From NCBI GenBank assembly GCA_001664505.1, contig CP011806.1, forward strand, positions 3,189,350-3,253,349: a stretch of 64,000 nt of DNA, in the 5' to 3' direction. Positions 32,949 to 41,955 of this stretch are shown here, in pieces. The notes under the pieces are model-generated. The model made no database searches. It worked only from the letters and a program-made list of their open reading frames with translations, and was not told the origin of the DNA. The DNA comes from Acidobacteria bacterium Mor1 (lineage in GTDB: Bacteria > Acidobacteriota > Polarisedimenticolia > Polarisedimenticolales > Polarisedimenticolaceae). Position 1 is the first letter of the stretch. Every line of letters starts with the position of its first letter. A program made the translations under genes and the position numbers.

Positions 32949-34975
32949 CGCGCGGCCCTCTGCCAACCGACGTGCAGCAACACGACCCGGGAGGGCAACG
33001 GGTAGCGGGCAACGTCGCGGACCTGCCGGTCGAACAGGTTGCGGATATCGAGACCGAGTCGTGCGCCGCCGCGCAGGCGCACCCCGAAGCGCACGTCGTG
33101 GAGCAACCGGGAACTCATGCGCAGCTCCGGCGTATCCGCCCGGTCGGTGCTGTTGGCGCCGACGTAGGTCGCATCCCAGCGGCCGTCGACCCGGCCCTGG
33201 GTCCAGCTCAGCCCCAGATAACCGAGGCGCTCGGGCTCGTAGACCAACGGCTTGCCGTCGAACACGATCGCCGAGCTCTCCTCGGGACGCTGCAACGTGC
33301 CGCCGGCGCTCAGCGCGATCCCTCCCTCGAACCTGAGATCGACCGAGGCCTCCAGCCCGGACACCCGGGCGCCACCGAGGTTCTGAAAGCGGGCGATTCC
33401 CTGGGCGTTGTTCAACAGCCAGATCAGGTCGTCCACATCCCGGTGGAAGCCGAGCAGCTCGACGCTCAGTCGATGTCCCTCGCCGTCGAAGCGGCGCTGC
33501 ACGCCGAACTCACCGCTCCACCCGCTCTCCGAGCGCAGCTCCGGGTTGCCGACGATGGCGCCGCGGTTGCCGAACAGCTCGGTCAGGTTCGGCGCGCGGA
33601 AGAAACGGCCGACGGAACCTCGAAGCTGGGTGCGGGGTCCCAGGGTCCAGGCCAGCCCGAACTTGCCCGAGACTCCGGTCTCTCCCACATCCCCCGACGG
33701 CGGCGGCAGCGTGCCCTGCCCTCCGGCGAGAAAACGATCTTCACGGCGCTCGACCCGCAACGCCGGCGCCAGGGTCAGGCGTCCACGGGTCACGACGTCT
33801 TCGACGGTCCAGGCCCAGGAGACACGTTCGGCGCCACCCCGGTCGACGATGTCGAGGGCCTGGTCATCGACCTCCGCACGCTCGAAGCGCCCGTCGAAGC
33901 GCAATCGCACACTGTGGGAGCCCCGCCGCAGCGCTCCCTGGGCCGCGAAACCACCGCCGCGAATCTGCGTGGTTTGATCGATGAGGAACACCGGTCCCTC
34001 GAGATCCCGGAATCCCCCGCGCTGATCGACCAGATCGATCTGAGTCTCGACGGCGTCGAAGACGCCGAAGTCCTCCCTGCGATGGGACAGCACCAGGTTG
34101 ACGTTGCGATCGGTGGCGGTGGCACTGGGGGAGGGCGTGAAATTTTCGATGCCGGGCACGCCCTGCTCGCGATCCTGTCCACGCAGCGACAGCCGGTAGC
34201 TGCCCCGCCCCGGCGGCGCCCAGACCCCGGACACCGAGACCGAGCGATGTTCGAGGCCATTGTTCTCCCGGCGCCGCACCACGTCGTCGCCGGAGTTGAA
34301 CGGGGTCGCTCCGGTATCGAGGTAGCGATAGTCCCCTTCGCTCTCCAACGACTCGACGCCGAAACGGAGGTGACCGTGCTCCCCGGCGGGCACCACGGCA
34401 CCGCCGGAAACCCGGGTGGTACCCAGCTCGCCGGCGAGCAGGTCGAAGCGGCCTTCCGCCGCTTCCGGTTCGCGGGTGCGAATGTCGATCAGGCCACCGA
34501 GCCCGCCGAGGCCGAGATGCGCCGGACCGAAGCCGCGGAAGACGGTGACCTCGGCGATGTCCGACGCGGGGATGGCAGCCAGGTTGACCGGGCCACCCAG
34601 AGCGCGGTTCTGGGGCACGCCGTCCACCAGCACCGTGACCTGTTCGGCGGTCGAGCCGCGCAGGGAAACCGTCGCGTACTGGCCGAGCCCGCCGTAGTCC
34701 CGTACCCGGGCACCGGGCACCTGACGCAACAGGTCGGAAAGGTCTGCGCCCTGGGCCGCCAGATCCCGGGCATCGAGGGTCGTGACGAAGGCCGCCACGT
34801 CCTCGGTCTCGGGAGTTTCTCCCTCGACCCGCACCGATTCACGCACGCCCGACGGCCGCGCCGTTTCGGCAGCGGCTTCGTCGCTGCTCTCGCCGGAGGC
34901 CCAGAGCGGGAGCCCGGCGAGCAGCGTCAGGGACAGTCCGAGGACGTGTCCCGCGGCTCGAGGTCCGAAGACCAT
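32945..34975 (-). CDS. btuB: TonB-dependent outer-membrane cobalamin receptor, BtuB-like
   Basis: A 676-residue outer-membrane beta-barrel. After a signal peptide (about 1-30) comes a region with VTTLDARDLAAQG, resembling a TonB box/secretin-like start, then a plug domain (LSDLLRQVPGARVRDYGG, VLVDGVPQNRALGG, DIAEVTVFRGFGPAHLG). The barrel has family segments such as FFRAPNLTELFGNRGAIVGNPEL and ends in RVVLLHVGWQRAAR with few aromatic residues. Substrate assignment to cobalamin rests on the upstream riboswitch. The start at 34975 overlaps the upstream gene by 49 bases; a longer frame is rejected because it hides the signal peptide. Confidence 0.9.
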   Translation of the reverse strand: MVFGPRAAGHVLGLSLTLLAGLPLWASGESSDEAAAETARPSGVRESVRVEGETPETEDVAAFVTTLDARDLAAQGADLSDLLRQVPGARVRDYGGLGQYATVSLRGSTAEQVTVLVDGVPQNRALGGPVNLAAIPASDIAEVTVFRGFGPAHLGLGGLGGLIDIRTREPEAAEGRFDLLAGELGTTRVSGGAVVPAGEHGHLRFGVESLESEGDYRYLDTGATPFNSGDDVVRRRENNGLEHRSVSVSGVWAPPGRGSYRLSLRGQDREQGVPGIENFTPSPSATATDRNVNLVLSHRREDFGVFDAVETQIDLVDQRGGFRDLEGPVFLIDQTTQIRGGGFAAQGALRRGSHSVRLRFDGRFERAEVDDQALDIVDRGGAERVSWAWTVEDVVTRGRLTLAPALRVERREDRFLAGGQGTLPPPSGDVGETGVSGKFGLAWTLGPRTQLRGSVGRFFRAPNLTELFGNRGAIVGNPELRSESGWSGEFGVQRRFDGEGHRLSVELLGFHRDVDDLIWLLNNAQGIARFQNLGGARVSGLEASVDLRFEGGIALSAGGTLQRPEESSAIVFDGKPLVYEPERLGYLGLSWTQGRVDGRWDATYVGANSTDRADTPELRMSSRLLHDVRFGVRLRGGARLGLDIRNLFDRQVRDVARYPLPSRVVLLHVGWQRAAR

Positions 34976-36144
34976 CCGTACTGCTCCCGGTTCGCCGTGC
35001 GAACCACGTAGAAGAAACCCTCGCCGGCCGCGGGCTGATCCGCGTCGCAGCTGTAGCGCACCGCGGCCGGCCCCTGGTACAGGCAGGTCGTATTGCCGAG
35101 GTCGACCCCGCCGGCGTCGGCGAAGAGCATCGACAGGTCTCCACGCAGAAGCGCGTAGGACTCGGTGCTCCCCAGGAAGGTCCAGCGGGCCTCGGTGCAC
35201 GCCGCGCCGCTCAGCCACAAGCGCGGCTCCGCGAGATGCGCGGGACCGGCCAGGGCGGAGTTGGCATCGCGACAGGCCGCCACCTCGCGGCCGTCGTCGA
35301 CGCCGTCGAGGTCGCTGTCGCTCAACGCCGGGTCGGTGCCGTAGAGCTCGACCTCGGCGGCATCGCTCAGGCCGTCTCCGTCGCTATCGGATGCAGCCGG
35401 CTGGGTCGGCCGTCCGTTGAGCACCACGACGGCGTCGAGATCGAAACCGTCGCCGGCGCCGGGGAAGCCGTTCCTGCTGTCGGCATCGATGATGCGGACG
35501 TAGCGCGCCTCGCTCAATCCCACCGTCGCCAGATCGAACGCGTCACCGCCGGCGCCGGATATGCCGTTGGTTCCGGCGGGATCCCAGACGTCAGGATCGT
35601 CGGGCACCGTCCAGTCGCCGGTGAGCGTCGGCGTCAGCCCGGCCAGCCCTCGCAGATCGAGATACAGCGCCCGGTCGACTCCGCTGACGCCGCTGGCCGC
35701 GGCCAGGGCGCCGGCATCGTAGGGGAAAGCGACCCACTGAACGCCGTCGGCGGAGACCTCGACGATCCCCGGCTCGACGAAAACGACGAAGTCGTCGGCG
35801 GGATCCGTCGGACCGGCGCCGGAAAAGAACGCGTTCTCGAACACGATGAAATCGGGACCGGGACCGTCCTCCAGGATCACGTCCGCCCAGCTGAAGACTG
35901 CGCTGCCGCCATGACCCAACGATGCCACGCTGGTCGAACCGATCACCGGCGCCGAATCACCGGGAGGGCCGAGCACGATGCCCGGAAGGTTCGCCGCGCC
36001 GAAGCGCACCGATGGATCCGGTCCGGCCGCGGACCACTCGAGGCGGTCGGGAAGGCAGTCCACCGGCTGCGACCGCTCACCGGCGAACGGCGTGGCCGCG
36101 ATGAGCCACGCCGCCGCCAGCATCACGAGGACGCGACGATTCAT
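34927..36144 (-). CDS. Exported protein with calcium-type thrombospondin-3 repeats, riboswitch operon
   Basis: A 405-residue protein with a signal peptide ending near ATPFAGE. Residues 30-245 form a beta-rich domain with FIVFENAFF, VEVSADGVQWVAFPYD and ARYVRIIDADSRNGFPGAGDGFDLDAVVV, a pattern reminiscent of carbohydrate-binding or discoidin-like folds. Residues 253-287 carry two Asp-rich thrombospondin type 3-like repeats (DSDGDGLSDAAE, DSDLDGVDDGRE) expected to bind calcium. Four Cys lie in the C-terminal part. It is coupled by ATGA to the gene before it and overlaps btuB, so a role in surface capture of cobalamin is likely but unproven. Confidence 0.7.
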   Translation of the reverse strand: MNRRVLVMLAAAWLIAATPFAGERSQPVDCLPDRLEWSAAGPDPSVRFGAANLPGIVLGPPGDSAPVIGSTSVASLGHGGSAVFSWADVILEDGPGPDFIVFENAFFSGAGPTDPADDFVVFVEPGIVEVSADGVQWVAFPYDAGALAAASGVSGVDRALYLDLRGLAGLTPTLTGDWTVPDDPDVWDPAGTNGISGAGGDAFDLATVGLSEARYVRIIDADSRNGFPGAGDGFDLDAVVVLNGRPTQPAASDSDGDGLSDAAEVELYGTDPALSDSDLDGVDDGREVAACRDANSALAGPAHLAEPRLWLSGAACTEARWTFLGSTESYALLRGDLSMLFADAGGVDLGNTTCLYQGPAAVRYSCDADQPAAGEGFFYVVRTANREQYGWSSDLEPRDTSSDCP

Positions 36145-37031
36145 TCGCCCGCCTGGGGAATCGCCACGCCGGGGCGGACTTCCAACCGGTGGTAGTGAAC
36201 CCGGGCGAAGACCGTCGGCGTCTCGCCGCTGAAGCCGTCGCGCCACAGGGTCAAGCCGACGGTGTCCAGTTCGTATCGGCGCAGCCCCATGCCATCCAGC
36301 GGGGCGGCGCTGACCGAACCCGGAATCAGAACCGGCACTCCGCTCTCGTCGAAACGGTAGACGCTGGAGGTCACGCGATCGGCCGCCGGGTCGTGCTCCA
36401 GCACAGCGATCAGCGGTTCATCCAGGGGAAGCTCCAGTTCGACGCTGGCGAAGCCGGCGTTGATGAACGAGCCGAGAAAGTCGAACAGCGGGTTGTCCGG
36501 ATCGGCCACCCCGAACGCCGAGGGTCCGACGAAGGGGCCCCCGAAGAACGGCGACACGTTGGGAAAGTAGTCGAACTCGACCAGTTCGAAGGTGTCGCCG
36601 GCGAAGTTCTCGAGGGTGCCGGTGCGCTCGAGACCGGTGGTCTCGGAGTTCCACAGCCCCCAGGAGATCTGGAAAAAGCCGAAGGGGTCGGCCTGGAACT
36701 CGTCGGAGTCGATGACGAAGACCGAGGTCGCCGTGAACGGCTGGGTCTCGTCGAAATACCGCGGCAGGGTCCAGCCGGCGAGGCCGCTCGGCATCCGCGC
36801 GTCGTAGACGGCGGTCCAGGAACCGGCGCTGTCGCCGGGGAAGGCGGGCGCGTCGTCGTTCCAGCTCAGGCGATCGAGGGCGGCGCCGCGTAAAACCAGC
36901 GCGGCGTCCTCCACCGGGTTGTTGTCGAAGGTCTCGACGAAGACCGGAAGTTGCCGTGCCTCTTGCTGGGCCACAGCCGAACCGGAGAGAAGGACAAGGG
37001 TGAGCAGCGAGACGAAAACAAACAAACGCAT
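36141..37031 (-). CDS. Exported protein, first gene of the riboswitch-led operon
   Basis: A 296-residue protein I do not recognise. The signal peptide is clear (MRLFVFVSLLTLVLL, cleavage after AVA before QQEAR). The mature part is rich in Phe, Asp and Gly with beta-strand patterns (FELVEFDYFPNVSPFFGG, GFASVELELPLDEPLIAVL) and has no Cys. ATG 37031 has GGAGA seven bases upstream; a longer frame running into the leader RNA is rejected. It lies 115 bases after the riboswitch terminator and is coupled to the thrombospondin-repeat protein. DUF4465-type proteins in Bacteroidetes B12 loci are a family to compare. Confidence 0.7.
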   Translation of the reverse strand: MRLFVFVSLLTLVLLSGSAVAQQEARQLPVFVETFDNNPVEDAALVLRGAALDRLSWNDDAPAFPGDSAGSWTAVYDARMPSGLAGWTLPRYFDETQPFTATSVFVIDSDEFQADPFGFFQISWGLWNSETTGLERTGTLENFAGDTFELVEFDYFPNVSPFFGGPFVGPSAFGVADPDNPLFDFLGSFINAGFASVELELPLDEPLIAVLEHDPAADRVTSSVYRFDESGVPVLIPGSVSAAPLDGMGLRRYELDTVGLTLWRDGFSGETPTVFARVHYHRLEVRPGVAIPQAGE

Positions 37032-37145
37032 ACAACGATCTCCGCGAAGGAGAGCCGGCGCGGTTTCGCTCAGGGGCTCGGACGAAAAAGCGGCCGAGGG
37101 AGCGAACCCACGGACCGGGTCTCCGCCGCAAACGTCCGATAAACG

Positions 37146-37181
37146 AAAAAACCCCGCCGAAGCGTGCAACGCTCCGCGGGG
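37146..37181 (-). terminator. Intrinsic terminator in the riboswitch leader
   Basis: Read on the minus strand, GCGGGG (37176-37181 complement) pairs with its partner at 37152-37157. An inner AGCG/CGCT stem (37161-37164 with 37170-37173) follows, with a five-base loop. The stem is followed by six T residues (37151-37146). It lies between the cobalamin riboswitch and the first gene, so ligand binding probably decides whether transcription stops here. Confidence 0.85.
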
Positions 37182-37261
37182 CATTTCCTCCGATAGACCG
37201 GTCAAGCCGGCAATCGGCGGCGCTCGGCGGTCGAACCTGCCCCTGGTCGGTTCAACACCAT

Positions 37262-37432
37262 CGGCATGCGTCGGTCTCCTGGCTTGCGGGTCAACCGGCT
37301 AGCCGCGCCTTCCCAGGGTTTCCCCCAGTGGCAGGTCCTGAAGCAGGACCCCGCGGTTGCCGTCGCCGCTCACAGTCGCCGGGCGGCATGGGATTCACAC
37401 CCAATTTCCCGTTACGCCTGCCGTGCTCTGAC
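37262..37432 (-). ncRNA. Cobalamin (B12) riboswitch
   Basis: On the minus strand the conserved blocks appear in order: GGGTGTGAATCCCATGCCG, then GCCCGGCGACTGT, then the B12 box GCCACTGGGGG with AAACCCTGGGAAGG, and finally AAGCCAGGAGACCGAC. These are the core elements of the AdoCbl-class riboswitch. A terminator follows 80 bases downstream, so control is by transcription attenuation: cobalamin should switch the btuB operon off. The outer boundaries are approximate. Confidence 0.96.
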
Positions 37433-37438
37433 CGACGG

Positions 37439-37468
37439 AGAGTACCAGAGGCCACCGCGGCCGGGCAA
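37439..37468 (-). promoter_or_regulatory. Probable sigma-70-type promoter of the riboswitch operon
   Basis: On the minus strand TTGCCC (37468-37463) and TACTCT (37444-37439) are separated by 18 bases. Initiation would fall near 37432, at the 5' edge of the riboswitch. The match is moderate. Confidence 0.45.
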
Positions 37469-37542
37469 GGGCTGAAAAGTCAGGCCCCTCGCGCGTTTCC
37501 GCCGCCGGCCGGCGTTACTTCCCGGCCCCGATCCGTGTTCTG

Positions 37543-38184
37543 ATGGACATGAACGCGGAAACAAACATGATTGAAGGAACGACGGCCAAGGCCGCAACCC
37601 GCGGATTCGCCCGAACCTGGCTCGTCGGCAACACCCTGGCGCTGATGGCCGGATACCTGCTCTACACGCCGATCGGCCACGGTTTCACCGGCGGCCACGG
37701 GCGGGAACTGAACGGCGCCCAGCTGGTCTCCCACACCCTGGCGCTGTCGGTGGTCGCCCTGTTCGTCGCCCTCGCCCAGCGCCGCATGCTGGCCCCCCAC
37801 GCCCGGGTCCCGGCGTCGCGCATTCCGCTGGCGATCCTGTTGTTCGTCGGGTTGTTCTGGGCCGGCTACTACCTGCCGCTCCCCTTCGGCCTCGACTGGG
37901 ACATCCTGTTCGGCTTCACCGCACTGGGCGCGAGCATCTGGATCGGCCACCTGCGGGTTGGGGGTCATCCGATCGCTGCGCTGGTGGCCTTTCTGGCGTT
38001 CCCGGCGGCCAGCTTTCTCGGCGAGGTGATCATCTACCTGGTCGTGATCAACCTGGGTCTCGAGCCGAAAATCGGCACCGACCCGATCATGCACAGCGTG
38101 TTCTTTCTCACCGTCGCGCTGACCACCGGCCTGGTCGGCGGCGGCCTCTCGGGGAAGGCGTTGGAGCGCATGCTGCCGGCGTAG
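37543..38184 (+). CDS. Multi-pass membrane protein of unknown function
   Basis: A 213-residue protein with about six hydrophobic segments, the first at about residues 27-44 and the last near 176-198. A short charged loop (AQRRMLAPHARVPASR) separates the second and third. I do not recognise the family. It is divergent from the riboswitch operon and converges with the S46 peptidase. ATG 37543 or 37549 could start it; no strong ribosome binding site is seen. Confidence 0.65.
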   Translation: MDMNAETNMIEGTTAKAATRGFARTWLVGNTLALMAGYLLYTPIGHGFTGGHGRELNGAQLVSHTLALSVVALFVALAQRRMLAPHARVPASRIPLAILLFVGLFWAGYYLPLPFGLDWDILFGFTALGASIWIGHLRVGGHPIAALVAFLAFPAASFLGEVIIYLVVINLGLEPKIGTDPIMHSVFFLTVALTTGLVGGGLSGKALERMLPA

Positions 38185-38188
38185 CAGC

Positions 38189-38210
38189 GGCCCCTCGCAC
38201 CCGCGGGGCC
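38189..38210. terminator. GC-rich stem-loop between convergent genes
   Basis: GGCCCC (38189-38194) pairs with GGGGCC (38205-38210) around a ten-base loop, between the stops of the membrane protein and the S46 peptidase. No T-run follows, so terminator function is uncertain. Confidence 0.3.
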
Positions 38211-38232
38211 CTGCATTCACCGGTCCCGGCCG

Positions 38233-40389
38233 CTACATCGAGGCAGGGACGCCCAACTCCACCAACAGATGGTGCGCGTTGTCGACGTGCTCCATGACCC
38301 ACAGCATGTAGCGCACATCGACGTGGATCGCGCGGGTCGTCCGCTCGTCGAAATCCCAGTCGGAGTTGATGCTGTCGTAGGTGCCGTCGAACAGGAGCCC
38401 GATCAACTCCGCCTTGCTGTTGAGGGTCGGCGAACCGGAGTTGCCTCCGGTGGTGTCGACGGTGCTGAGGAAGTTGACCGGCACCGACTCGATGCTGTCC
38501 AGGGAGAAGCGGCCGTGGTGCCCCTCGTCGATCAGTTCCATTTGCTTGGCCGGCGGGGCGAAGGGCTCCTCGCCGGTGAACTTCTCGGCGATGCCCTCGA
38601 GCCGGGTGAACGGCTCGTAGACGATGCCGTCCCGGGGGGAGTAACCCTTGACGGTACCGTAGGTCACCCGCAGGCTGCTGTTTGCGTCAGGGTAGACCGC
38701 CCGCCCCTTGCTGCGCAGGAACTCCAGCATCGTTTCCATGTACGCGGGCCGCAGGGCGTTGAACTCACCGGAGATCGCCTCTTGCTTTGCTTCCCGCGCC
38801 CGGCGGAAATCGTAGAGCGCCACCGCGAGCTGGATGAACGGATCTTCGCTGGCCTCGAGCTGCTTCGGCGTGGCCTCGAGCAACTCCAGGCGGTGGTCCT
38901 GCTCGTCCAGGCGGGTCTTCTCGTACATCTTCTCGAGACGCGCCTCGAGGCCGTCGACACCCTTGCCGAGCTTGAGGAACTTGTCGAACTCGGGCACTCG
39001 TTGATCGGCGGGTAGCTCCATGTACTGGACGATGGCGTCATGCCACAGCGCCCGGTCGACCCGGGGGTCGAAGCGTCGATCCATCCGCTGCATCCGCGCC
39101 TTGATCCGCGGCCAGTTGCGCTCCTGGTAGGAAGGCTCGCGATCGATGTCGTCGAGCTCCTTCTCCCGGCTCATGCGGTAGAGCGTGCCGGCGGTGGAGG
39201 CCAGGGTGCTGCGGCTCAGCGCGACCAGCAGGCGGTCCCGCTCCCGGGTGGACTGCTGCTCCTTGATCAACGCTTCGAGATCGCGCAGGGACGATTCGTG
39301 CTTCTTGCGGATTTCGGGGCTGCTCTCGATCCAGGCCTGGAGTTCCTTCTCCAACGCCCGGCGCCGCTCCAGCATGTTGCTGCGTGCATAGCCGTCGAGC
39401 ATGCCCTGGGTGTTCTTGTTGGCGTTCTGGATGCCGCCGACCATCGACGCGTACTTGATCTTGGCGTCGGGGCGATCCTTGGTGTGCTCCTCGATGATCT
39501 CAAGACGGCGGTCGAAGGACTTGCGCCGCATGGGGTAGCTCCAGGTGAAGGTGTTCTCCACCTCGGCGGCCAGACGGTAGCGCCCGGTGCTTCCGGGGTA
39601 GCCGGTGACCATCACGAAGCCGCCGTCCTCGACTCCCTCGGGCGACGTCTTGAGGAAGTGCTTCGGCTTGTAGGGAACGTTGCTCTCCGCGTGATCGGCG
39701 GGCTTGCCGTCGGCACCGACGTAGGCGCGGTAGAAGGAGAAGTCGCCGGTGTGCCGAGGCCACATCCAGTTGTCGATGTCCCCGCCGAAGCGGCCGATCC
39801 AGAGCGCCGGAGCGTAGACCATGCGCACGTCCCGCAACTCGAGCTGTTTGACCAGGTAGTACTGCAGGCCGCCGTAGAAGCTGAACAGCCGGCAGCGGTG
39901 TCCGTCGTCTTCCTCGCAGGCAGCGACCATCTCCTTGCGCCGCCGTTCGATCCGGTCGTAGCGTTCGGCGCCGTCGAGTTCGTCGAGCCCCTTGCGCACC
40001 TTCTTGGTCACGTCGGTCACATCGACGGTGACCCGCACCCGGGAGCCGGGGCCGATGGGCAGCTCCTCGTCCAGGTCACCCGCCAGGAAACCGTCCTGGA
40101 GCAGATTCTTCTCGGGGGTCGAGAGGTACTGCAGGGAACCGTAGACACAGTGATGGTTGGTCACGATCAGACCGTTGGGCGAGACGAAGGAGGCGCTGCA
40201 GCCCCCAAGGTCGACGACCGCCGCCATCGGATGTTCGGTCAGCTTGCTCAGGCTGGCCGGATCGATCTCGAGCCCCGTGGCCCGCAACTCATCCTCGATC
40301 TCCGGCAATTGGATGGGCATCCACATGCCCTCATCCGACATGGCGGGTAGACAGACGAAGATCGACAGCAGCAACAACCAGCGTTTCAT
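38233..40389 (-). CDS. S46 family dipeptidyl-peptidase (DPP7/DPP11-like)
   Basis: Exported serine exopeptidase of 718 residues that removes dipeptides from N-termini, as in DPP7/DPP11 of Porphyromonas and relatives. The signal peptide runs MKRWLLLLSIFVCLPAMS. The chymotrypsin-like halves flank a helical domain: catalytic His80 is in TNHHCVYG and Ser651 in TTGGNSGSPTLN, near the positions known for the family. I chose ATG 40389 because of the GAGGGGGAGGGG site before it. Such enzymes feed peptide-fermenting or proteolytic metabolism. An ATGGAT-started longer frame is rejected. Confidence 0.93.
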   Translation of the reverse strand: MKRWLLLLSIFVCLPAMSDEGMWMPIQLPEIEDELRATGLEIDPASLSKLTEHPMAAVVDLGGCSASFVSPNGLIVTNHHCVYGSLQYLSTPEKNLLQDGFLAGDLDEELPIGPGSRVRVTVDVTDVTKKVRKGLDELDGAERYDRIERRRKEMVAACEEDDGHRCRLFSFYGGLQYYLVKQLELRDVRMVYAPALWIGRFGGDIDNWMWPRHTGDFSFYRAYVGADGKPADHAESNVPYKPKHFLKTSPEGVEDGGFVMVTGYPGSTGRYRLAAEVENTFTWSYPMRRKSFDRRLEIIEEHTKDRPDAKIKYASMVGGIQNANKNTQGMLDGYARSNMLERRRALEKELQAWIESSPEIRKKHESSLRDLEALIKEQQSTRERDRLLVALSRSTLASTAGTLYRMSREKELDDIDREPSYQERNWPRIKARMQRMDRRFDPRVDRALWHDAIVQYMELPADQRVPEFDKFLKLGKGVDGLEARLEKMYEKTRLDEQDHRLELLEATPKQLEASEDPFIQLAVALYDFRRAREAKQEAISGEFNALRPAYMETMLEFLRSKGRAVYPDANSSLRVTYGTVKGYSPRDGIVYEPFTRLEGIAEKFTGEEPFAPPAKQMELIDEGHHGRFSLDSIESVPVNFLSTVDTTGGNSGSPTLNSKAELIGLLFDGTYDSINSDWDFDERTTRAIHVDVRYMLWVMEHVDNAHHLLVELGVPASM

Positions 40390-40461
40390 TGGGACCCCTC
40401 CCCCTCGGAATGACGGAATGACCGGGATTCTATCCAACCCCTGCGAGGGGTGCGAACGGCG

Positions 40462-41232
40462 TCAACGAACCCGGCCTTCCAGGTATTCCCGGCGGCGGGA
40501 CTCGGGTAGCTTCTCGATGGCGTAGCGCAGCATGGTGCGGGGCATGGTGTGGTGGCGCGGCTTGAGGAAGGTCTCCATCGCCTCCCGGTCCCGGTTCCCC
40601 ACCTCCCGCAGCATCCAGCCCACCGCCTTGTGAATCAGATCGTGAGGATGCAACAGCAGCATCTCGGCCAGTTCGAAGGTGTCCTCGAACTCTTCCTGCT
40701 TGATGAAGGTCAGCGTGGCGATGATCGCGATCCGCTGCTCCCAGAGGCTTTTTGAGCGAGCCAGCCGCCGCAGAGGCCCACGGCCTCGCTCGAGCAGATA
40801 GCCGCCGACGATCTGGTGGGCCGAACCGTCGACCAGATCCCAGTTGTTGATCCGCTCGGTGTTGGCCAGGTACAGGTCGTAGATCTGCTTCTGGAGCGCC
40901 GCGTCCCCCCGCTGGAACTGGATCACCAGGATGAACAGCGCCAACTGGCGCTCCTCGTGGAACTTGGAGCGCAACAGCGACTGCAGGTCGACGAGGGAAA
41001 GATCCCGGTGGGCCCGGGCCACCTTGCGGACGTTGGGGACCCGCACCCCGAGGAAGACGTCCCCCTCGCCGTACTGGCCCTCACCGGTCTGGAAAAACCG
41101 CTGAAGTACCTCGACCCGGTCCGGCTCGGCCACCCCGCCCAGGTCCGAACGGGCACGCTGGAGCGGAGAAAGGGGCGACGACGACACGCTTTTGGATCCC
41201 TCCCGGCGACCCAGGCGCCCATCTGGCACCAT
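40462..41232 (-). CDS. DNA alkylation repair protein, AlkD-like HEAT repeat family
   Basis: About 256 residues built of HEAT-like helices and matching AlkD-type 3-methyladenine/7-methylguanine glycosylases: [17 protein letters not shown] near the start, [16 protein letters not shown] in the middle and [18 protein letters not shown] near the end, where the catalytic Asp/Trp cluster of this family lies. ATG 41232 is used; the frame extends to 41289, overlapping the divergent adenosyltransferase start, which is unlikely. Confidence 0.88.
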   Translation of the reverse strand: MVPDGRLGRREGSKSVSSSPLSPLQRARSDLGGVAEPDRVEVLQRFFQTGEGQYGEGDVFLGVRVPNVRKVARAHRDLSLVDLQSLLRSKFHEERQLALFILVIQFQRGDAALQKQIYDLYLANTERINNWDLVDGSAHQIVGGYLLERGRGPLRRLARSKSLWEQRIAIIATLTFIKQEEFEDTFELAEMLLLHPHDLIHKAVGWMLREVGNRDREAMETFLKPRHHTMPRTMLRYAIEKLPESRRREYLEGRVR

Positions 41233-41272
41233 TCCCCGACTTACGGAACAATGCCCGGGGAAGGAGTCGCGA

Positions 41273-41836
41273 ATGCCGAAGATTACCAAGGTTTATACCC
41301 GAGCTGGAGACGAAGGGACCACTTCTCTCGGCGGCGGGCAACGGGTGGACAAGCACTCCCTTCGGATCGAGTCCTACGGGACCGTCGACGAGCTCAACTC
41401 CGCCATCGGCGTGGCCCTGGCCGGCGGCTTGGATCCCCGGCTCGAAAAAGAGCTGGGGCGGGTCCAGAACGAGCTGTTTCACCTGGGTTCCGACCTGTGC
41501 GTGCTCGAGGAGGACAAGCACAAGTTCAAGGTGCCCTGCGTCGAACAGCGCCACATCGACACCCTCGAGGCGACCATCGACGAGCTCAACGAGCAGCTGG
41601 GCCCCCTCGAGAACTTCATCCTGCCGGGAGGCTCCGCCGGCGCCGCCTCGCTGCACCTGGCCCGCACCATCGCCCGCCGGGCCGAGAGGCTGCTGGTCGC
41701 CCTATCCCGGGAACAGACCATCGGGCCCCACACGCTGGCCTACCTGAACCGGCTTTCCGACGCCCTTTTCGTCATGGCCCGCTTCGAAAACCACCGCCAG
41801 GGCGTCGAGGACGTCTGCTGGGACAGCAGGGCCTGA
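41273..41836 (+). CDS. Cob(I)alamin adenosyltransferase, PduO type
   Basis: A 187-residue enzyme that transfers the adenosyl group of ATP to cob(I)alamin, giving coenzyme B12. The ATP-binding N-terminus [16 protein letters not shown], the segment [13 protein letters not shown], the RRAERL motif and the C-terminal [13 protein letters not shown] are the hallmarks of the PduO/MMAB family. ATG 41273 has GGGGAAGGAG upstream. It is divergent from the AlkD gene with 40 bases between starts. It would act on cobalamin delivered by the btu genes in this region. Confidence 0.95.
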   Translation: MPKITKVYTRAGDEGTTSLGGGQRVDKHSLRIESYGTVDELNSAIGVALAGGLDPRLEKELGRVQNELFHLGSDLCVLEEDKHKFKVPCVEQRHIDTLEATIDELNEQLGPLENFILPGGSAGAASLHLARTIARRAERLLVALSREQTIGPHTLAYLNRLSDALFVMARFENHRQGVEDVCWDSRA

Positions 41837-41920
41837 GCGCAGCGAAGGCCCGGCCCCGCCCTGCCCCGAGCGAGGGGAGCGAGCCGAGGGGCCCTTCACC
41901 GCGCCGAAACTAAAAATCCG

Positions 41921-41949
41921 GTGACGATCGGTCGGTTTCGAGTTATATA
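41921..41949 (+). promoter_or_regulatory. Candidate promoter of an untranslated RNA
   Basis: GTGACG (41921-41926) and TATATA (41944-41949) are spaced by exactly 17 bases, a sigma-70-like arrangement in a locally AT-richer stretch of an otherwise GC-rich window. Transcription would begin near 41956. Confidence 0.5.
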
Positions 41950-41955
41950 GGGGAG

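Noticed and set aside
37032-37205. N-terminal extension of the first riboswitch-operon protein
   Set aside because: It runs through the leader and the intrinsic terminator, and it hides a clean signal peptide and ribosome binding site at 37031.
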